From NCBI GenBank assembly GCA_937902735.1, contig CALELS010000009.1:1-29675 (forward strand): DNA of 29,675 nucleotides, written 5' to 3'. Every line of letters starts with the position of its first letter. Positions within the stretch are counted from its first letter, which is position 1. Of this stretch, positions 15,150-23,429 are shown in pieces. The translations under genes and the position numbers were made by a program. This stretch comes from an uncultured Caryophanales bacterium. GTDB taxonomy: Bacteria > Bacillota_I > Bacilli_A > RFN20 > CAG-826. The notes beneath the pieces were generated by a model. The model was not told the DNA's origin, ran no database searches, and saw nothing but the letters and a program-made list of their open reading frames with translations.

Positions 15150-16025
15150 ATGAGAGTGAATTATTTTGATCCTAAATGTGACTTATTCCCATATCCTCTT
15201 CAAACTGATAATCACTACATTATCGTAAAGAAGAATAATGGATTGATTTTCGATGAACATTATCATTATGTTAATCGTTCTTTTTTCTTCAAAATATTAC
15301 AAACACTATCTCGTTTTGTAATTGTGCCAATCGTATTTCCATTAACCCACATAAGGATGGGATTAAAGATTGAAGGAAAAGAGAATCTAAGAAAATATAA
15401 AAAGTTATTTAAAAAAGGCGTTATTTCGATATCTAACCATGTTCATATGTGGGACTATCTTTGTATCATGAACGCTATTAAACCTAAAAGACCTCATGTT
15501 TTAGCATGGAAAACTAATCTAACTGGTGAAAGTGCCTCTTTAGTAAGACTTGTTGGAGGAATTCCAATTCCTGAAAACAACATGAAAGCATCTCTAGCTT
15601 TTATGATGGATGTTACCCATATGCTTAACCATGGGGGATGGCTACATATTTGTCCAGAAGGAAGTATGTGGGAATATTATCGACCAATTCGCCCTTTTAA
15701 AAGAGGAGCAGCATATCTAGCAATTAAAGCAGATAAACCAATTATTCCTTTTGCTTTCACCTATCGAGAACCATCAAAATGGAGAAAGAAAATATTTAAA
15801 CAAGTAGCGTTACTAACCCTTCATGTTGGTGAACCTCTTTATGTAAATAAAAATCTTAAGGGTAGTGAACAAGAGATTAATTTAACACATAGAATGCATG
15901 AAGCAGTGTGTAAACTTGCAGGTTTTGAACCTGGCGAAAATATTTATGAACCCATCTATAATAATTCACATAGAATTGATTATTACACTGATACATATGG
16001 TAAAAATTACAAAGGAAGTAAATAA
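15150..16025 (+). CDS. PlsC-family 1-acyl-glycerol-3-phosphate acyltransferase
   Basis: 291 residues from the ATG, 289 from the GTG at 15156. It contains the acyltransferase block I NHVHMWD (His97 and Asp102, the HX4D catalytic pair) and block III CPEGSMWE (Glu170, Gly171). The hydrophobic stretch at about 46-66 probably associates with the membrane. Expected role: acylation of lysophosphatidic acid or a similar lipid acceptor. The motif ends in Ser (EGS) rather than the more common Thr. The ATG directly abuts the -10 hexamer and so may lie upstream of the transcript, which favours the GTG. The flavodoxin gene follows without a gap. Confidence 0.82.
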   Translation: MRVNYFDPKCDLFPYPLQTDNHYIIVKKNNGLIFDEHYHYVNRSFFFKILQTLSRFVIVPIVFPLTHIRMGLKIEGKENLRKYKKLFKKGVISISNHVHMWDYLCIMNAIKPKRPHVLAWKTNLTGESASLVRLVGGIPIPENNMKASLAFMMDVTHMLNHGGWLHICPEGSMWEYYRPIRPFKRGAAYLAIKADKPIIPFAFTYREPSKWRKKIFKQVALLTLHVGEPLYVNKNLKGSEQEINLTHRMHEAVCKLAGFEPGENIYEPIYNNSHRIDYYTDTYGKNYKGSK

Positions 16026-16478
16026 ATGAAAAAGATCTTTATCTATTATTCTCTCACTGGTAATGGCGATGAAGTTGCTAAATACATGACTACATTTGGT
16101 TATGAAACATATAAGATTGAAACCAAACATAAATTCCCTAAGAAATTCTTCTTCAGAATGATGCAAGGTGGCTTTGAAGCAGGTATCAATAAAAAGAAAA
16201 GAATTAAAGAATTTACTATTGATCCAAGCAAATATGATTTAATTGTCGTTGGTTCACCAGTTTGGAATGATAGAGTTTCTTCTCCAATCAATACTGTTAT
16301 TAATAAATTAAAAGATTATAAAGGTAAAATTAAATTCATCTTCTACGCTGGTGGAAGAAGTGCTAAACATGCAACAATCAAAGTATCTAAATCATTCCTT
16401 GATGCTAGATCAATAGTAATTCAAGAACCTAAAAAACATCCTGACGAATATCTAAAACTTGATGAATTTGTTAGATAA
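16026..16478 (+). CDS. Flavodoxin-family protein
   Basis: A 150-residue flavodoxin-like fold. FIYYSLTGNGDEVA (5-18) is the FMN phosphate-binding loop, and VVGSPVWNDRVSSPINTVI (about 74-92) is the loop packing against the isoalloxazine ring. YAGGRSAKHA follows at the third FMN contact. Likely an FMN-dependent electron carrier or small quinone/flavin reductase; partner unknown. An AAGGAAG Shine-Dalgarno lies in the last codons of the acyltransferase gene, so the two are co-translated from one mRNA. A strong terminator follows immediately. Confidence 0.8.
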   Translation: MKKIFIYYSLTGNGDEVAKYMTTFGYETYKIETKHKFPKKFFFRMMQGGFEAGINKKKRIKEFTIDPSKYDLIVVGSPVWNDRVSSPINTVINKLKDYKGKIKFIFYAGGRSAKHATIKVSKSFLDARSIVIQEPKKHPDEYLKLDEFVR

Positions 16479-16512
16479 AAAAAGAACCATCCAACTGGAT
16501 GGTTTTCGTTTC
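16475..16512. terminator. Bidirectional terminator (flavodoxin / ABC operon)
   Basis: AACCATCC-aact-GGATGGTT is a perfect 8-bp stem, flanked by a T-rich stretch on the plus strand and by TTCTTTTTTT on the minus strand. It serves both convergent transcripts. Confidence 0.85.
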
Positions 16513-17499
16513 TTATAGAGGTAAATCTTTCTTTAAGAACCTGAAACTTCCAATGAAAGCAAACAAGGCTCCAACCAGAAGAAGTATTGCATCTTTATAT
16601 AACCAATGGAACGAGAAAACTGCATCTTTTACACCCATACAAGCTTTTGAGAATGCACTTATAGAATCAGCATCAACAAGAGTAAATATTGATAAATAGT
16701 TAAATATATCCATAGCTTTAACACCAATTCCAACAGCAATAAATACTTGGTTACCAAACAAACCTAAAATACAACAAAGGAAAGAAGTAACACAAACGCC
16801 ACCTCCAACAGCAATTGAATAATTTGATTTATTAAACCAAGTAGATGCTCCAAATCCAATACCTGCTAAAGCAAATATCGAACAGAATGATGAGAAACAT
16901 AAAAGAATAGTAAGAATTGGTGAATATCTTGATGATGAATCAGGATTTTGAAGTCTAGCGATAATATGTGCGATAAGTTCAGAAATAAATGCAGCAGATG
17001 TAATAACGATATACATCGCAATAATTGAAAGAATTAAATATAAGAACTGAGTTCTTACAACCGTTTTACGGTTGGTAGGAGTGGAGAGAACATACGCCAT
17101 TGAGCCATCACTAACTTGGCTAGCAACAAGTTTGTTGGAAATAATGATGACATAAATCATTGGAAGAAGTACGCCAGCAATTTTATATACAAGTTCACTT
17201 AAGATTGAATTTAAGTCAATTTGTGACATGATTTGGATTCTTCCTAAATTAAATCCCATTCTTTGAAGAAGACCTAAAATCTTTAACCAACTTAATCCTT
17301 CTTCACTTACATATGCTGAAACTGAATCCATATCAATTGTGGAGAAAATATTTTTAGAACCAATTGTTGCATTAATAACAATAAAGACAAATGCACTACC
17401 AAGAGTTAGGGCAAGCCATAAAGCCCAGGTAGCTTTGAATGATTGGATAAATAATGGTTTTGAAATGAAATGTTTGTGCTTTTTTAATGTTTGTTCCAT
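16513..17499 (-). CDS. ABC-2 type transporter permease
   Basis: A 328-residue integral membrane protein with about six TM helices. The first follows a basic N terminus; the segment ASQVSDGSMAYVLSTPTNRKTVVRTQF (about 122-148) is the conserved cytoplasmic coupling region of ABC-2 permeases. Last gene of a four-gene operon with two ATPases and a lipoprotein. Its ATG overlaps the stop of the preceding ATPase (TAATG) and has a strong GGAGGAAA Shine-Dalgarno. One permease with two ATPases implies a heterodimeric nucleotide-binding module. ABC-2 systems of this kind typically export peptides, lipids or drugs; the substrate cannot be read. Confidence 0.83.
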   Translation of the reverse strand: MEQTLKKHKHFISKPLFIQSFKATWALWLALTLGSAFVFIVINATIGSKNIFSTIDMDSVSAYVSEEGLSWLKILGLLQRMGFNLGRIQIMSQIDLNSILSELVYKIAGVLLPMIYVIIISNKLVASQVSDGSMAYVLSTPTNRKTVVRTQFLYLILSIIAMYIVITSAAFISELIAHIIARLQNPDSSSRYSPILTILLCFSSFCSIFALAGIGFGASTWFNKSNYSIAVGGGVCVTSFLCCILGLFGNQVFIAVGIGVKAMDIFNYLSIFTLVDADSISAFSKACMGVKDAVFSFHWLYKDAILLLVGALFAFIGSFRFLKKDLPL

Positions 17500-18407
17500 T
17501 ATTTGTTTCCTCCTACAACTTTGTTCATAAAATATTCTTCTAATGTATGTCGTTTCTCATTAAATGAGATAAGTTCACAATCTCTAATCATTTTCACAAA
17601 TGTATTTGCGTGCTTAGGTGTTAATCTAACAACAATTTTATGATGCAAGTCATCTCTATTGATAATATCTAAGTCTGCAACATTAAATGCTATATAATCC
17701 CTTGGATTTCTAAATGTTACTTCGTAATCTCGATATGGAAGATGTCTAAGTTCATTCATATCACATATATCAATAATTCTTCCATCCTTGATAAATGCAA
17801 TACGGTCACATGTCTCTTCAAGTTCATCAAACATATGGTTGGACATGATGATTGTAGTACCTTTTTCTTTTTCATCTTTGATAAGTTTCTTAAATACTTC
17901 TCTCATCAAAGGATCAAGACCAGTAGTAGGTTCATCAAGAATGATAATTTCAGGTTGATGCATAAAAGCAGCAACGATTGCTGTTTTTTGCTTCATACCT
18001 TTAGACATTCTTCTTACATTTGCAGTTGGATCAAGTTGAAGTGCGTTAATGATGTATTCAGCGCGTGACATATCTTTTAAATCAAGCATTGAAGCTTGAA
18101 TATTTAAGAATTCAGTTCCATCTTTAACATCAGGAAAAGCAATTTCTCCTGGAAGATATCCTACAAATTGTTTAATCTTTTCTGCTTCTTTATAAGCGTC
18201 AAGACCTTTGACATATACACTACCTTTGTTTGGTTTTAAGAAACCCATAATGTGACGAAGTGTAGTGGTTTTACCACTTCCATTCGTTCCACAATAACCA
18301 AAGATCTCACCTTTATAAACATCAAAAGAAACATCAAAAATTCCACGACCTTTTTTGTAGTCCTTGGTTAGATGATTAACTGAAATGATAACTTCTTTAT
18401 TTTCCAT
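17499..18407 (-). CDS. ABC transporter ATP-binding protein (second ATPase of the operon)
   Basis: A 302-residue ABC ATPase. Walker A is GTNGSGKTT (40-48), the signature is RMSKGMKQK (about 133-141, the MSxGxKQK form of ABC-2 exporters), Walker B is IIILDEP (154-160) with the D-loop TTGLDP, and the H-loop His is in MSNHMFDE. A ~85-residue C-terminal extension follows, as in drug or peptide exporters. It is paralogous to the preceding ATPase (both share GRGxFDVS and GYLPGE). Its ATG overlaps the end of that gene by 11 nt, so the two should be made in equal amounts. Confidence 0.88.
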   Translation of the reverse strand: MENKEVIISVNHLTKDYKKGRGIFDVSFDVYKGEIFGYCGTNGSGKTTTLRHIMGFLKPNKGSVYVKGLDAYKEAEKIKQFVGYLPGEIAFPDVKDGTEFLNIQASMLDLKDMSRAEYIINALQLDPTANVRRMSKGMKQKTAIVAAFMHQPEIIILDEPTTGLDPLMREVFKKLIKDEKEKGTTIIMSNHMFDELEETCDRIAFIKDGRIIDICDMNELRHLPYRDYEVTFRNPRDYIAFNVADLDIINRDDLHHKIVVRLTPKHANTFVKMIRDCELISFNEKRHTLEEYFMNKVVGGNK

Positions 18408-19368
18408 TTTTCTCTAACCCTTCTTTTGTGTTGCCTTCAACACCCTTAAGACCACCAAATTTTCTATCTTCTTTGTAGAAGGACATGAAATAGTCTTGAA
18501 GTGTAAGTGGTTTTTCACTAACTTCTTTAACCATGTTACCTTCTAACGATTTAAAGAATTTTTTATATTCTTTTGGTTCGAATTCAACCACTAAAGAATA
18601 GTCTAATTCATCAATATCAGAAGTTTTAAATGTAGATTTTTTAAAATAGTTTTCCATTGCCTCTTTATTAAAGAAACGGATCTTAAATGTTCTATTTTGT
18701 TTTTTCTTTAAATCTTCTGTTTTGAAAGTTGATACATGCTTACCGTCTTTGATGATACTTATCGTGTCACATGTTGCATCAACTTCAGAAAATATATGTG
18801 ATGAAAGAAGAATAGTTTTTCCTCTTTTCTTTTCCTCAATAATAAAATCAATGAACACCTTTTGCATAATTGGATCAAGTCCACTAGTAGGTTCATCAAG
18901 AATAAGTACTTCAGGGTCATTCATAAACGCTGCTACAACAGCAAGTTTCCTTTTATCACCTAAAGACATTTCTTTAATATTCTGATTTAAATCTAACTTA
19001 AATAAATCGAGTAAATAATTAAGTCTTTCTTCATTAACTTCATCTCTCATGCCTTGCATCATCTTAATAAAACCTAATCCATTAAGACCACTTGGAATAG
19101 AAGGTTCACCAGGAAGATAGCCGACTTGTGATAGGATTTTGTTCGTATTTGTGAATGTATCTAATCCAAAAATTTGAACTTTGCCTTTAGTTGGTTTTGA
19201 AAAGCCCATGATATGTCTAATAGTAGTGGACTTACCCGCTCCATTAGGACCTAAGTAGCCATAGCATTCACCTTTATGAACTTTAATTGAAACATCAAAA
19301 ACTCCACGACCATAGCCATAGTCTTTGGTTAAATTTTCAACGTTAACAACTACTTCTCTTTCGTCCAT
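18397..19368 (-). CDS. ABC transporter ATP-binding protein (first ATPase of the operon)
   Basis: A 323-residue ABC ATPase. Walker A is GPNGAGKST (40-48), the signature is EMSLGDKRK (133-141), Walker B is VLILDEP (154-160) with TSGLDP, and the H-loop is LSSHIFSE. The signature has SLGDK where the partner has SKGMK, so the two nucleotide sites of a heterodimer may not be equivalent. The C-terminal ~90 residues form an extension with a Lys-rich end. The start codon lies 2 nt after the stop of the lipoprotein gene; no strong Shine-Dalgarno is present, so coupling is likely. Confidence 0.88.
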   Translation of the reverse strand: MDEREVVVNVENLTKDYGYGRGVFDVSIKVHKGECYGYLGPNGAGKSTTIRHIMGFSKPTKGKVQIFGLDTFTNTNKILSQVGYLPGEPSIPSGLNGLGFIKMMQGMRDEVNEERLNYLLDLFKLDLNQNIKEMSLGDKRKLAVVAAFMNDPEVLILDEPTSGLDPIMQKVFIDFIIEEKKRGKTILLSSHIFSEVDATCDTISIIKDGKHVSTFKTEDLKKKQNRTFKIRFFNKEAMENYFKKSTFKTSDIDELDYSLVVEFEPKEYKKFFKSLEGNMVKEVSEKPLTLQDYFMSFYKEDRKFGGLKGVEGNTKEGLEKNGK

Positions 19369-19370
19369 TT

Positions 19371-20153
19371 TTATTCTCTTGTTAAGGATAAATCGACTGT
19401 ATAAAAGTCTCTATAAGTTAATTTAGTCTCCAAAAATGGAATTGTATGTGTTTTTGGGAAGCCAGATGCATTGATAGCTTCAACTTCTTCTAAGGTAGGA
19501 TGAGTTCCAAAAGGATGAGCTTCAACTTCAATGAATTCAAATGTATCAAAATTGAAATCAAATCCGTACCAATATAATTGAAGTGCTAAATCAGTTAATG
19601 AAACTGGAATTTTGATAGTAACTTCTTTATGTGTAATTGTTGCATACATGATATGTTCTAGAAGTTCATCATCAATTTCAGTATCAATAGATGGATCATA
19701 AACATTTATATATAAGTGATGAGTGTTATCTCTATTTTTTTCGCCAACACGATAATATCCACCAATTTCGATATCTTGAGGCATTTTCTTTTCATCATCT
19801 TCACCTTCTTCACTTGGTGTTTCTTCACCCGATGACTCTCCTCCATTGGCTGGTGCTTGTTCTTCTTCTTTTTCTTGTGCTTCTTGATATTCAGGAATTA
19901 AGCTCAAAATACTAGAAAACAGCATATTAAAGTCCATTGAAATGGTTAATTTGAATTCATAACCTTTTTCAATATCTTGACCAGTAGTTTCATCTTTTTT
20001 CGTAACAATCTTATCAGTTAAATTAAGTTTTGCTCCCATATGAGTGCCATCTTCTTTACCCATTTGGAAAGAATATGTTCCTTTATAGGAAGATGCAGAA
20101 CAACTACATAAAAGGGTTGGAAGTAGAAATAGAATTGGAAGTTTATTTTTCAT
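19371..20153 (-). CDS. Lipoprotein with acidic insert, first gene of the ABC operon
   Basis: A 260-residue lipoprotein of unknown function. The signal peptide ends LLCSC; Cys18 is the likelier lipidation site because Ser precedes it, with Cys16 as an alternative. SYKGTYSFQMGKEDGTHMGAKLNL and similar beta-rich segments are of a kind I associate with lipoproteins next to ABC-2 exporters in uncultured Bacillota, but I cannot name a domain. Residues about 88-122 are a low-complexity Glu/Ser/Gly/Pro insert. It has a clear AGGAA Shine-Dalgarno. Operon position suggests it captures or shields the transported substrate at the outer membrane face, or acts in immunity; this is inference. Confidence 0.7.
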   Translation of the reverse strand: MKNKLPILFLLPTLLCSCSASSYKGTYSFQMGKEDGTHMGAKLNLTDKIVTKKDETTGQDIEKGYEFKLTISMDFNMLFSSILSLIPEYQEAQEKEEEQAPANGGESSGEETPSEEGEDDEKKMPQDIEIGGYYRVGEKNRDNTHHLYINVYDPSIDTEIDDELLEHIMYATITHKEVTIKIPVSLTDLALQLYWYGFDFNFDTFEFIEVEAHPFGTHPTLEEVEAINASGFPKTHTIPFLETKLTYRDFYTVDLSLTRE

Positions 20154-20206
20154 AGCTCAATTCCTCATTTATCAATTCAAAAATATAAATTAATTCTATC
20201 ATTATC

Positions 20207-20220
20207 TTTATTTAAATAAA
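20207..20220. promoter_or_regulatory. AT palindrome between divergent ABC and feo operons
   Basis: TTTATTTAAATAAA is a perfect 14-bp palindrome, identical to the core of the element at 7829-7842, which also separates divergent transcripts. It could be a shared operator or AT-rich promoter DNA. Confidence 0.3.
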
Positions 20221-20238
20221 AATCTATTATTTTTTATG

Positions 20239-20268
20239 TTGACATATCAAATAAAAGAGGCATAATAT
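20239..20268 (+). promoter_or_regulatory. Promoter of the feo operon
   Basis: Perfect -35 TTGACA (20239-20244). The -10 is CATAAT (20261-20266, 16-nt spacer) or TAATAT (20263-20268, 18-nt spacer). Confidence 0.65.
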
Positions 20269-20275
20269 TTTATCG

Positions 20276-20291
20276 GTTAGTCATTACTAAC
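20276..20291. promoter_or_regulatory. Inverted repeat at the feo transcription start (candidate metalloregulator operator)
   Basis: GTTAGT-catt-ACTAAC lies just after the predicted start site and ends 4 nt before AGGAGG. Its halves resemble the GGTTAG/CTAACC half-sites of DtxR/IdeR boxes, although the spacing differs from the classical 19-bp box. A DtxR-family gene lies at 25025. As RNA it would form a hairpin next to the ribosome-binding site. Confidence 0.45.
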
Positions 20292-20307
20292 TAAGGAGGT
20301 AATTAAT

Positions 20308-20520
20308 ATGCCAATAATGCTTGCACCACTTAATCAAGTAGTCCGTGTAGTTAAAATTCTCGCAAATGAAAAAATTAAAAAACACCTTGAGAGTTTAGGT
20401 ATTTTAGTTAACTCCGAATTAATTGTTCTTTCTAGTGTGAATGGTGGAGTAGTTGTCGCTATTAAAGATGGAAGACTTGCTTTGGACCATGAAATCGCTA
20501 GTAAGATCCTAGTTGCATAA
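20308..20520 (+). CDS. feoA: FeoA-family protein (first copy)
   Basis: A 70-residue SH3-like FeoA-domain protein, cytoplasmic, thought to bind or regulate the FeoB iron channel. VVRVVKILANEKIKKHLESLGILVNSELIVLSS matches the FeoA pattern (xLxxLGIxxGxxIxLxx), and IKDGRLALDHEIASKILV is the usual C-terminal strand-helix. AGGAGG lies 8 nt before the ATG. The second FeoA follows after 17 nt. This copy is more divergent than the second: it lacks the RLxDMGV core. Confidence 0.85.
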   Translation: MPIMLAPLNQVVRVVKILANEKIKKHLESLGILVNSELIVLSSVNGGVVVAIKDGRLALDHEIASKILVA

Positions 20521-20537
20521 AGAAAGGTAGGAAAAAT

Positions 20538-20777
20538 ATGCTAAAAAGACTAGATGAATTTAAAATAGGCGAGACTGGCCTAATTAAGAAAGTTGAAGGC
20601 GAAGGTAAATTCCGTCGTCGTCTTCTTGATATGGGTGTTACCCCAGGTGCCACCGTCTATTTAAGAAAGAAAGCACCATTTGGTGATCCTCTTGAAGTAA
20701 CAATTAGAGGATATGAACTCACTCTCCGCAAAATTGAAGCCAATTTAGTTATCTTAGAAGTGGAGGATGAAAAATAA
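20538..20777 (+). CDS. feoA: FeoA-family protein (second copy)
   Basis: A 79-residue FeoA with canonical motifs: GETGLIKKVEGEGKFRRRLLDMGVTPGATV and the closing DPLEVTIRGYELTLRKIEA. Tandem FeoA copies before FeoB are common in Bacillota. Its TAA overlaps the ATG of feoB (TAATG), so FeoB translation is coupled to it. The Shine-Dalgarno is AGAAAGGTAGG. Confidence 0.92.
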   Translation: MLKRLDEFKIGETGLIKKVEGEGKFRRRLLDMGVTPGATVYLRKKAPFGDPLEVTIRGYELTLRKIEANLVILEVEDEK

Positions 20778-23197
20778 TGAAAAGATTCGCTCTTGCTGGT
20801 AATCCAAACTGTGGTAAGACAACACTATTTAACTCTTTAACTGGATCAACGGCACACGTTGGTAACTGGCCTGGTGTTACAGTTGAGAAAAGAAGCGGTG
20901 TTTGTAAACTTACTAAAGAACACGCTGAGATTATAGATTTACCTGGAATTTATTCTCTTTCACCATACACAAATGAAGAAATAATTTCTAGAAATTATAT
21001 TTTGGATGAACATCCAGATGTTGTTATTAACGTTGTTGATGCGACAAACTTAGAAAGAAACCTCTACTTAACAACTCAACTCTTAGAAATTAACGTTCCT
21101 ATGGTTGTAGCCTTAAACATGGCTGACGTTTTAACTAAAAAAGGTGCAATTGTCGATACTTCTATTTTAGAAAAGAAACTTGGAGTGCCTGTTATTTTGG
21201 TAAGTGCTCTTAAAGAAGAAAACTTAACACTTTTAATGGAAAAGGCACTTGAAGTTAGCCTTAAACCTAGAGAAGGTCATATTATCATTGATAATAAAGA
21301 CATCAGACATTTAATAGGAGATGTTCAAATTGCTTTTGAAGGAAAGGGAGTTGAAAACCCACTTTTCCATGCTATTAAACTTGTTGAAAATGATGAAATT
21401 GAAGTTAAAAATCATCCTGATTTATTAAAAATGGTTGAATCTTATAAGAAAACATTCAATGATGAAGTTTTTGGTGATGATTTTGAAGCTATTATTGCAG
21501 ATAGTCGTTATCACTATATTTCAGATAACTTCCATGATGCTATAAAAGTCAAAGAAGAAGAGAATGTTGATAAGAATAATCACAAGATCAAAATGACTAC
21601 TTCGGATAAGATTGATAAGGTTTTAACCCACAAGATCTTCGGTCTTTTGATTTTTGCTGTCATTTTATTCTTTGTTTTCCATTTAACATTCTCAGAGAAT
21701 TTATTCTTCTTCCCGAAATTCATTTTTGAAGCAGCCGGAGTTGATAGTTGTTTCCTTAAAACGCCATATGAAGGTTTATTCTGGACTGATGGTGGAATTA
21801 ATTCTCCAGGTGTGATCCTATTTAATTTCTTTGATATGTCTTTCTCTTGGATCATGGATTCACTTAAGACTGTTATGGAATCTAATTTAGGTGAAAACCT
21901 TGCTTGGTTAACAGGTTTTGTATGTGATGGGGTTCTAAAAGGATTATTTGCTATTTTAGGATTCCTGCCACAAATCTTACTATTATTCTTATTCTTCTCT
22001 ATTATGGAAGATACAGGATATATGGCTCGTGTTGCCTTTATCATGGATCGATTATTTAGAAAATTTGGTCTAAGTGGACGTGCCTTTATCCCAATGATTA
22101 TGGGCTTTGGCTGCTCTGTCCCTGCTATGGTTAACACAAGAACATTAGCAGATGATAAAGAAAGAACTGCCACAATTAGAGTAATTCCCTTCTTCTCTTG
22201 TGGTGCTAAATTGCCTATCTTAACCGCTATTGCTGGTGGTATTGCCTTAGCATTTGGTTTCCATTATGTAGATGTCATTACTTATTCAATGTATGTCGTT
22301 GGTGTGGTGGTTGCTATATGTGCAGTTCTCTTAATGAGAAATACAACACTAAAAGGTGATCCAGCTCCATTTATTATGGAACTTCCAGCCTATCACTTGC
22401 CTCAATTTAAATCATTGATGATTCACCTTTGGGATAAGGCCAAACACTTTGTTAAGAAAGCATTCACAATTATTCTTGCTTCTACAATAGTTATTTGGTT
22501 CTTAACTCATTTCTCCTGGAATTGGCAATATCTTGGAGATGCTATGGATCAATCAATCCTTGCTGGTATTGGTCAATTAATTCAACCATTATTCACTCCG
22601 CTTGGATTTGGTTCTCAATTAACTAGATATGGTTGGGTATTTGCCGTTGCTGCTATTGCTGGTTTAATTGCTAAAGAAGATGTTATTGCTACATTCTTGA
22701 CACTTGCAGCAGTCTTTGTCACTGGTATTGAAGCTGGCACTATCGATCCAAATATCTTTACCGCTATGGTTGAAGTTGAAGGAGAAATGATACCTGTTGT
22801 TGATGCTGTAAAAGCTGCTCTTGAAGCTGGTGAATCAATTACTGATGGCTTAAGTGAATCGTATTTAATGATTGCCGGCACTGGTATTACATGGCAAGGT
22901 TGCATTTCGTTCATTGCCTTCAATATGCTTACCATTCCATGTTTTGCTGCATGCGCTACTGCAAAAGCTGAACTTCCTAAAGGTAAATTCAAATGGACAT
23001 TATTATTCTGGCTTGCCTCATCATATGTTGTTAGCGCCTCTATTTATACTGTACTAAGTTTGTTTACTACTAATGGATTACAACTTGCTTGGGCAATTCC
23101 ATGTTCAGTATTAGTTGTTCTTGCAATTATAGGCACAATCTTTGGTGTAATTCTTTACAACAAACATTTAGCTAAAAAAGCTAGTGTAGGAGCATAA
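20777..23197 (+). CDS. feoB: Ferrous iron transporter B
   Basis: An 806-residue Fe(II) permease with an N-terminal G domain. The GTPase motifs are GNPNCGKT (8-15, G1), DLPG (54-57, G3) and NMAD (114-117, G4). Then comes the helical spacer region and the polytopic core with the two conserved Gate elements: IMGFGCSVPAMVNTRTL and IPFFSCGAKLPI. The length is at the upper end for the family, and the spacer between G domain and first TM is long and charged (about 200-275). It follows two feoA genes with a 1-nt overlap and a GGAGGATG Shine-Dalgarno, and is followed by a small Cys-rich partner. The set imports ferrous iron under low oxygen, in line with an anaerobic lifestyle. Confidence 0.97.
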   Translation: MKRFALAGNPNCGKTTLFNSLTGSTAHVGNWPGVTVEKRSGVCKLTKEHAEIIDLPGIYSLSPYTNEEIISRNYILDEHPDVVINVVDATNLERNLYLTTQLLEINVPMVVALNMADVLTKKGAIVDTSILEKKLGVPVILVSALKEENLTLLMEKALEVSLKPREGHIIIDNKDIRHLIGDVQIAFEGKGVENPLFHAIKLVENDEIEVKNHPDLLKMVESYKKTFNDEVFGDDFEAIIADSRYHYISDNFHDAIKVKEEENVDKNNHKIKMTTSDKIDKVLTHKIFGLLIFAVILFFVFHLTFSENLFFFPKFIFEAAGVDSCFLKTPYEGLFWTDGGINSPGVILFNFFDMSFSWIMDSLKTVMESNLGENLAWLTGFVCDGVLKGLFAILGFLPQILLLFLFFSIMEDTGYMARVAFIMDRLFRKFGLSGRAFIPMIMGFGCSVPAMVNTRTLADDKERTATIRVIPFFSCGAKLPILTAIAGGIALAFGFHYVDVITYSMYVVGVVVAICAVLLMRNTTLKGDPAPFIMELPAYHLPQFKSLMIHLWDKAKHFVKKAFTIILASTIVIWFLTHFSWNWQYLGDAMDQSILAGIGQLIQPLFTPLGFGSQLTRYGWVFAVAAIAGLIAKEDVIATFLTLAAVFVTGIEAGTIDPNIFTAMVEVEGEMIPVVDAVKAALEAGESITDGLSESYLMIAGTGITWQGCISFIAFNMLTIPCFAACATAKAELPKGKFKWTLLFWLASSYVVSASIYTVLSLFTTNGLQLAWAIPCSVLVVLAIIGTIFGVILYNKHLAKKASVGA

Positions 23198-23199
23198 TT

Positions 23200-23376
23200 A
23201 TGTGGGATATTGTGATAACTGTTAGCGTAATTCTTCTTGTTGTAGCCTTTTTCGCTATACTCATTGGACGTTACATTTATAAAAAAGTTCATCACATACC
23301 AACTGGTGATTGTGCCTGTTGTAAAGCAAATTCTACTAATCTGGTAAAGCTATATCATAAAAAATATAAGAAATAG
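23200..23376 (+). CDS. FeoB-associated Cys-rich small membrane protein
   Basis: 58 residues: one N-terminal TM helix (about 5-27), then a basic linker, then the short cysteine cluster GDCACCKA (Cys38, Cys40, Cys41) and a Lys-rich tail. This is the layout of the FeoB-associated Cys-rich membrane protein family (Pfam FeoB_associated), found just after feoB in many Bacillota; its role may be in passing or sensing Fe(II). It starts 2 nt after the feoB stop (TAATTATG) with TAGGAG just upstream, and is followed by the operon terminator. Easily overlooked because of its size. Confidence 0.87.
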   Translation: MWDIVITVSVILLVVAFFAILIGRYIYKKVHHIPTGDCACCKANSTNLVKLYHKKYKK

Positions 23377-23383
23377 TTCTTAG

Positions 23384-23405
23384 AGCACCTTTTGGTGCTT
23401 TTTTC
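23384..23405 (+). terminator. Terminator of the feo operon
   Basis: AGCACC-tttt-GGTGCT followed by TTTTTC. The lipoprotein gene begins only 25 bases later. Confidence 0.85.
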
Positions 23406-23429
23406 TTATAAAAGAGTTAAGATTAAAAT

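Noticed and set aside
21580..22173. 197-codon open frame antisense to feoB
   Set aside because: It mirrors the hydrophobic codons of a certain gene, has no Shine-Dalgarno and no family resemblance.
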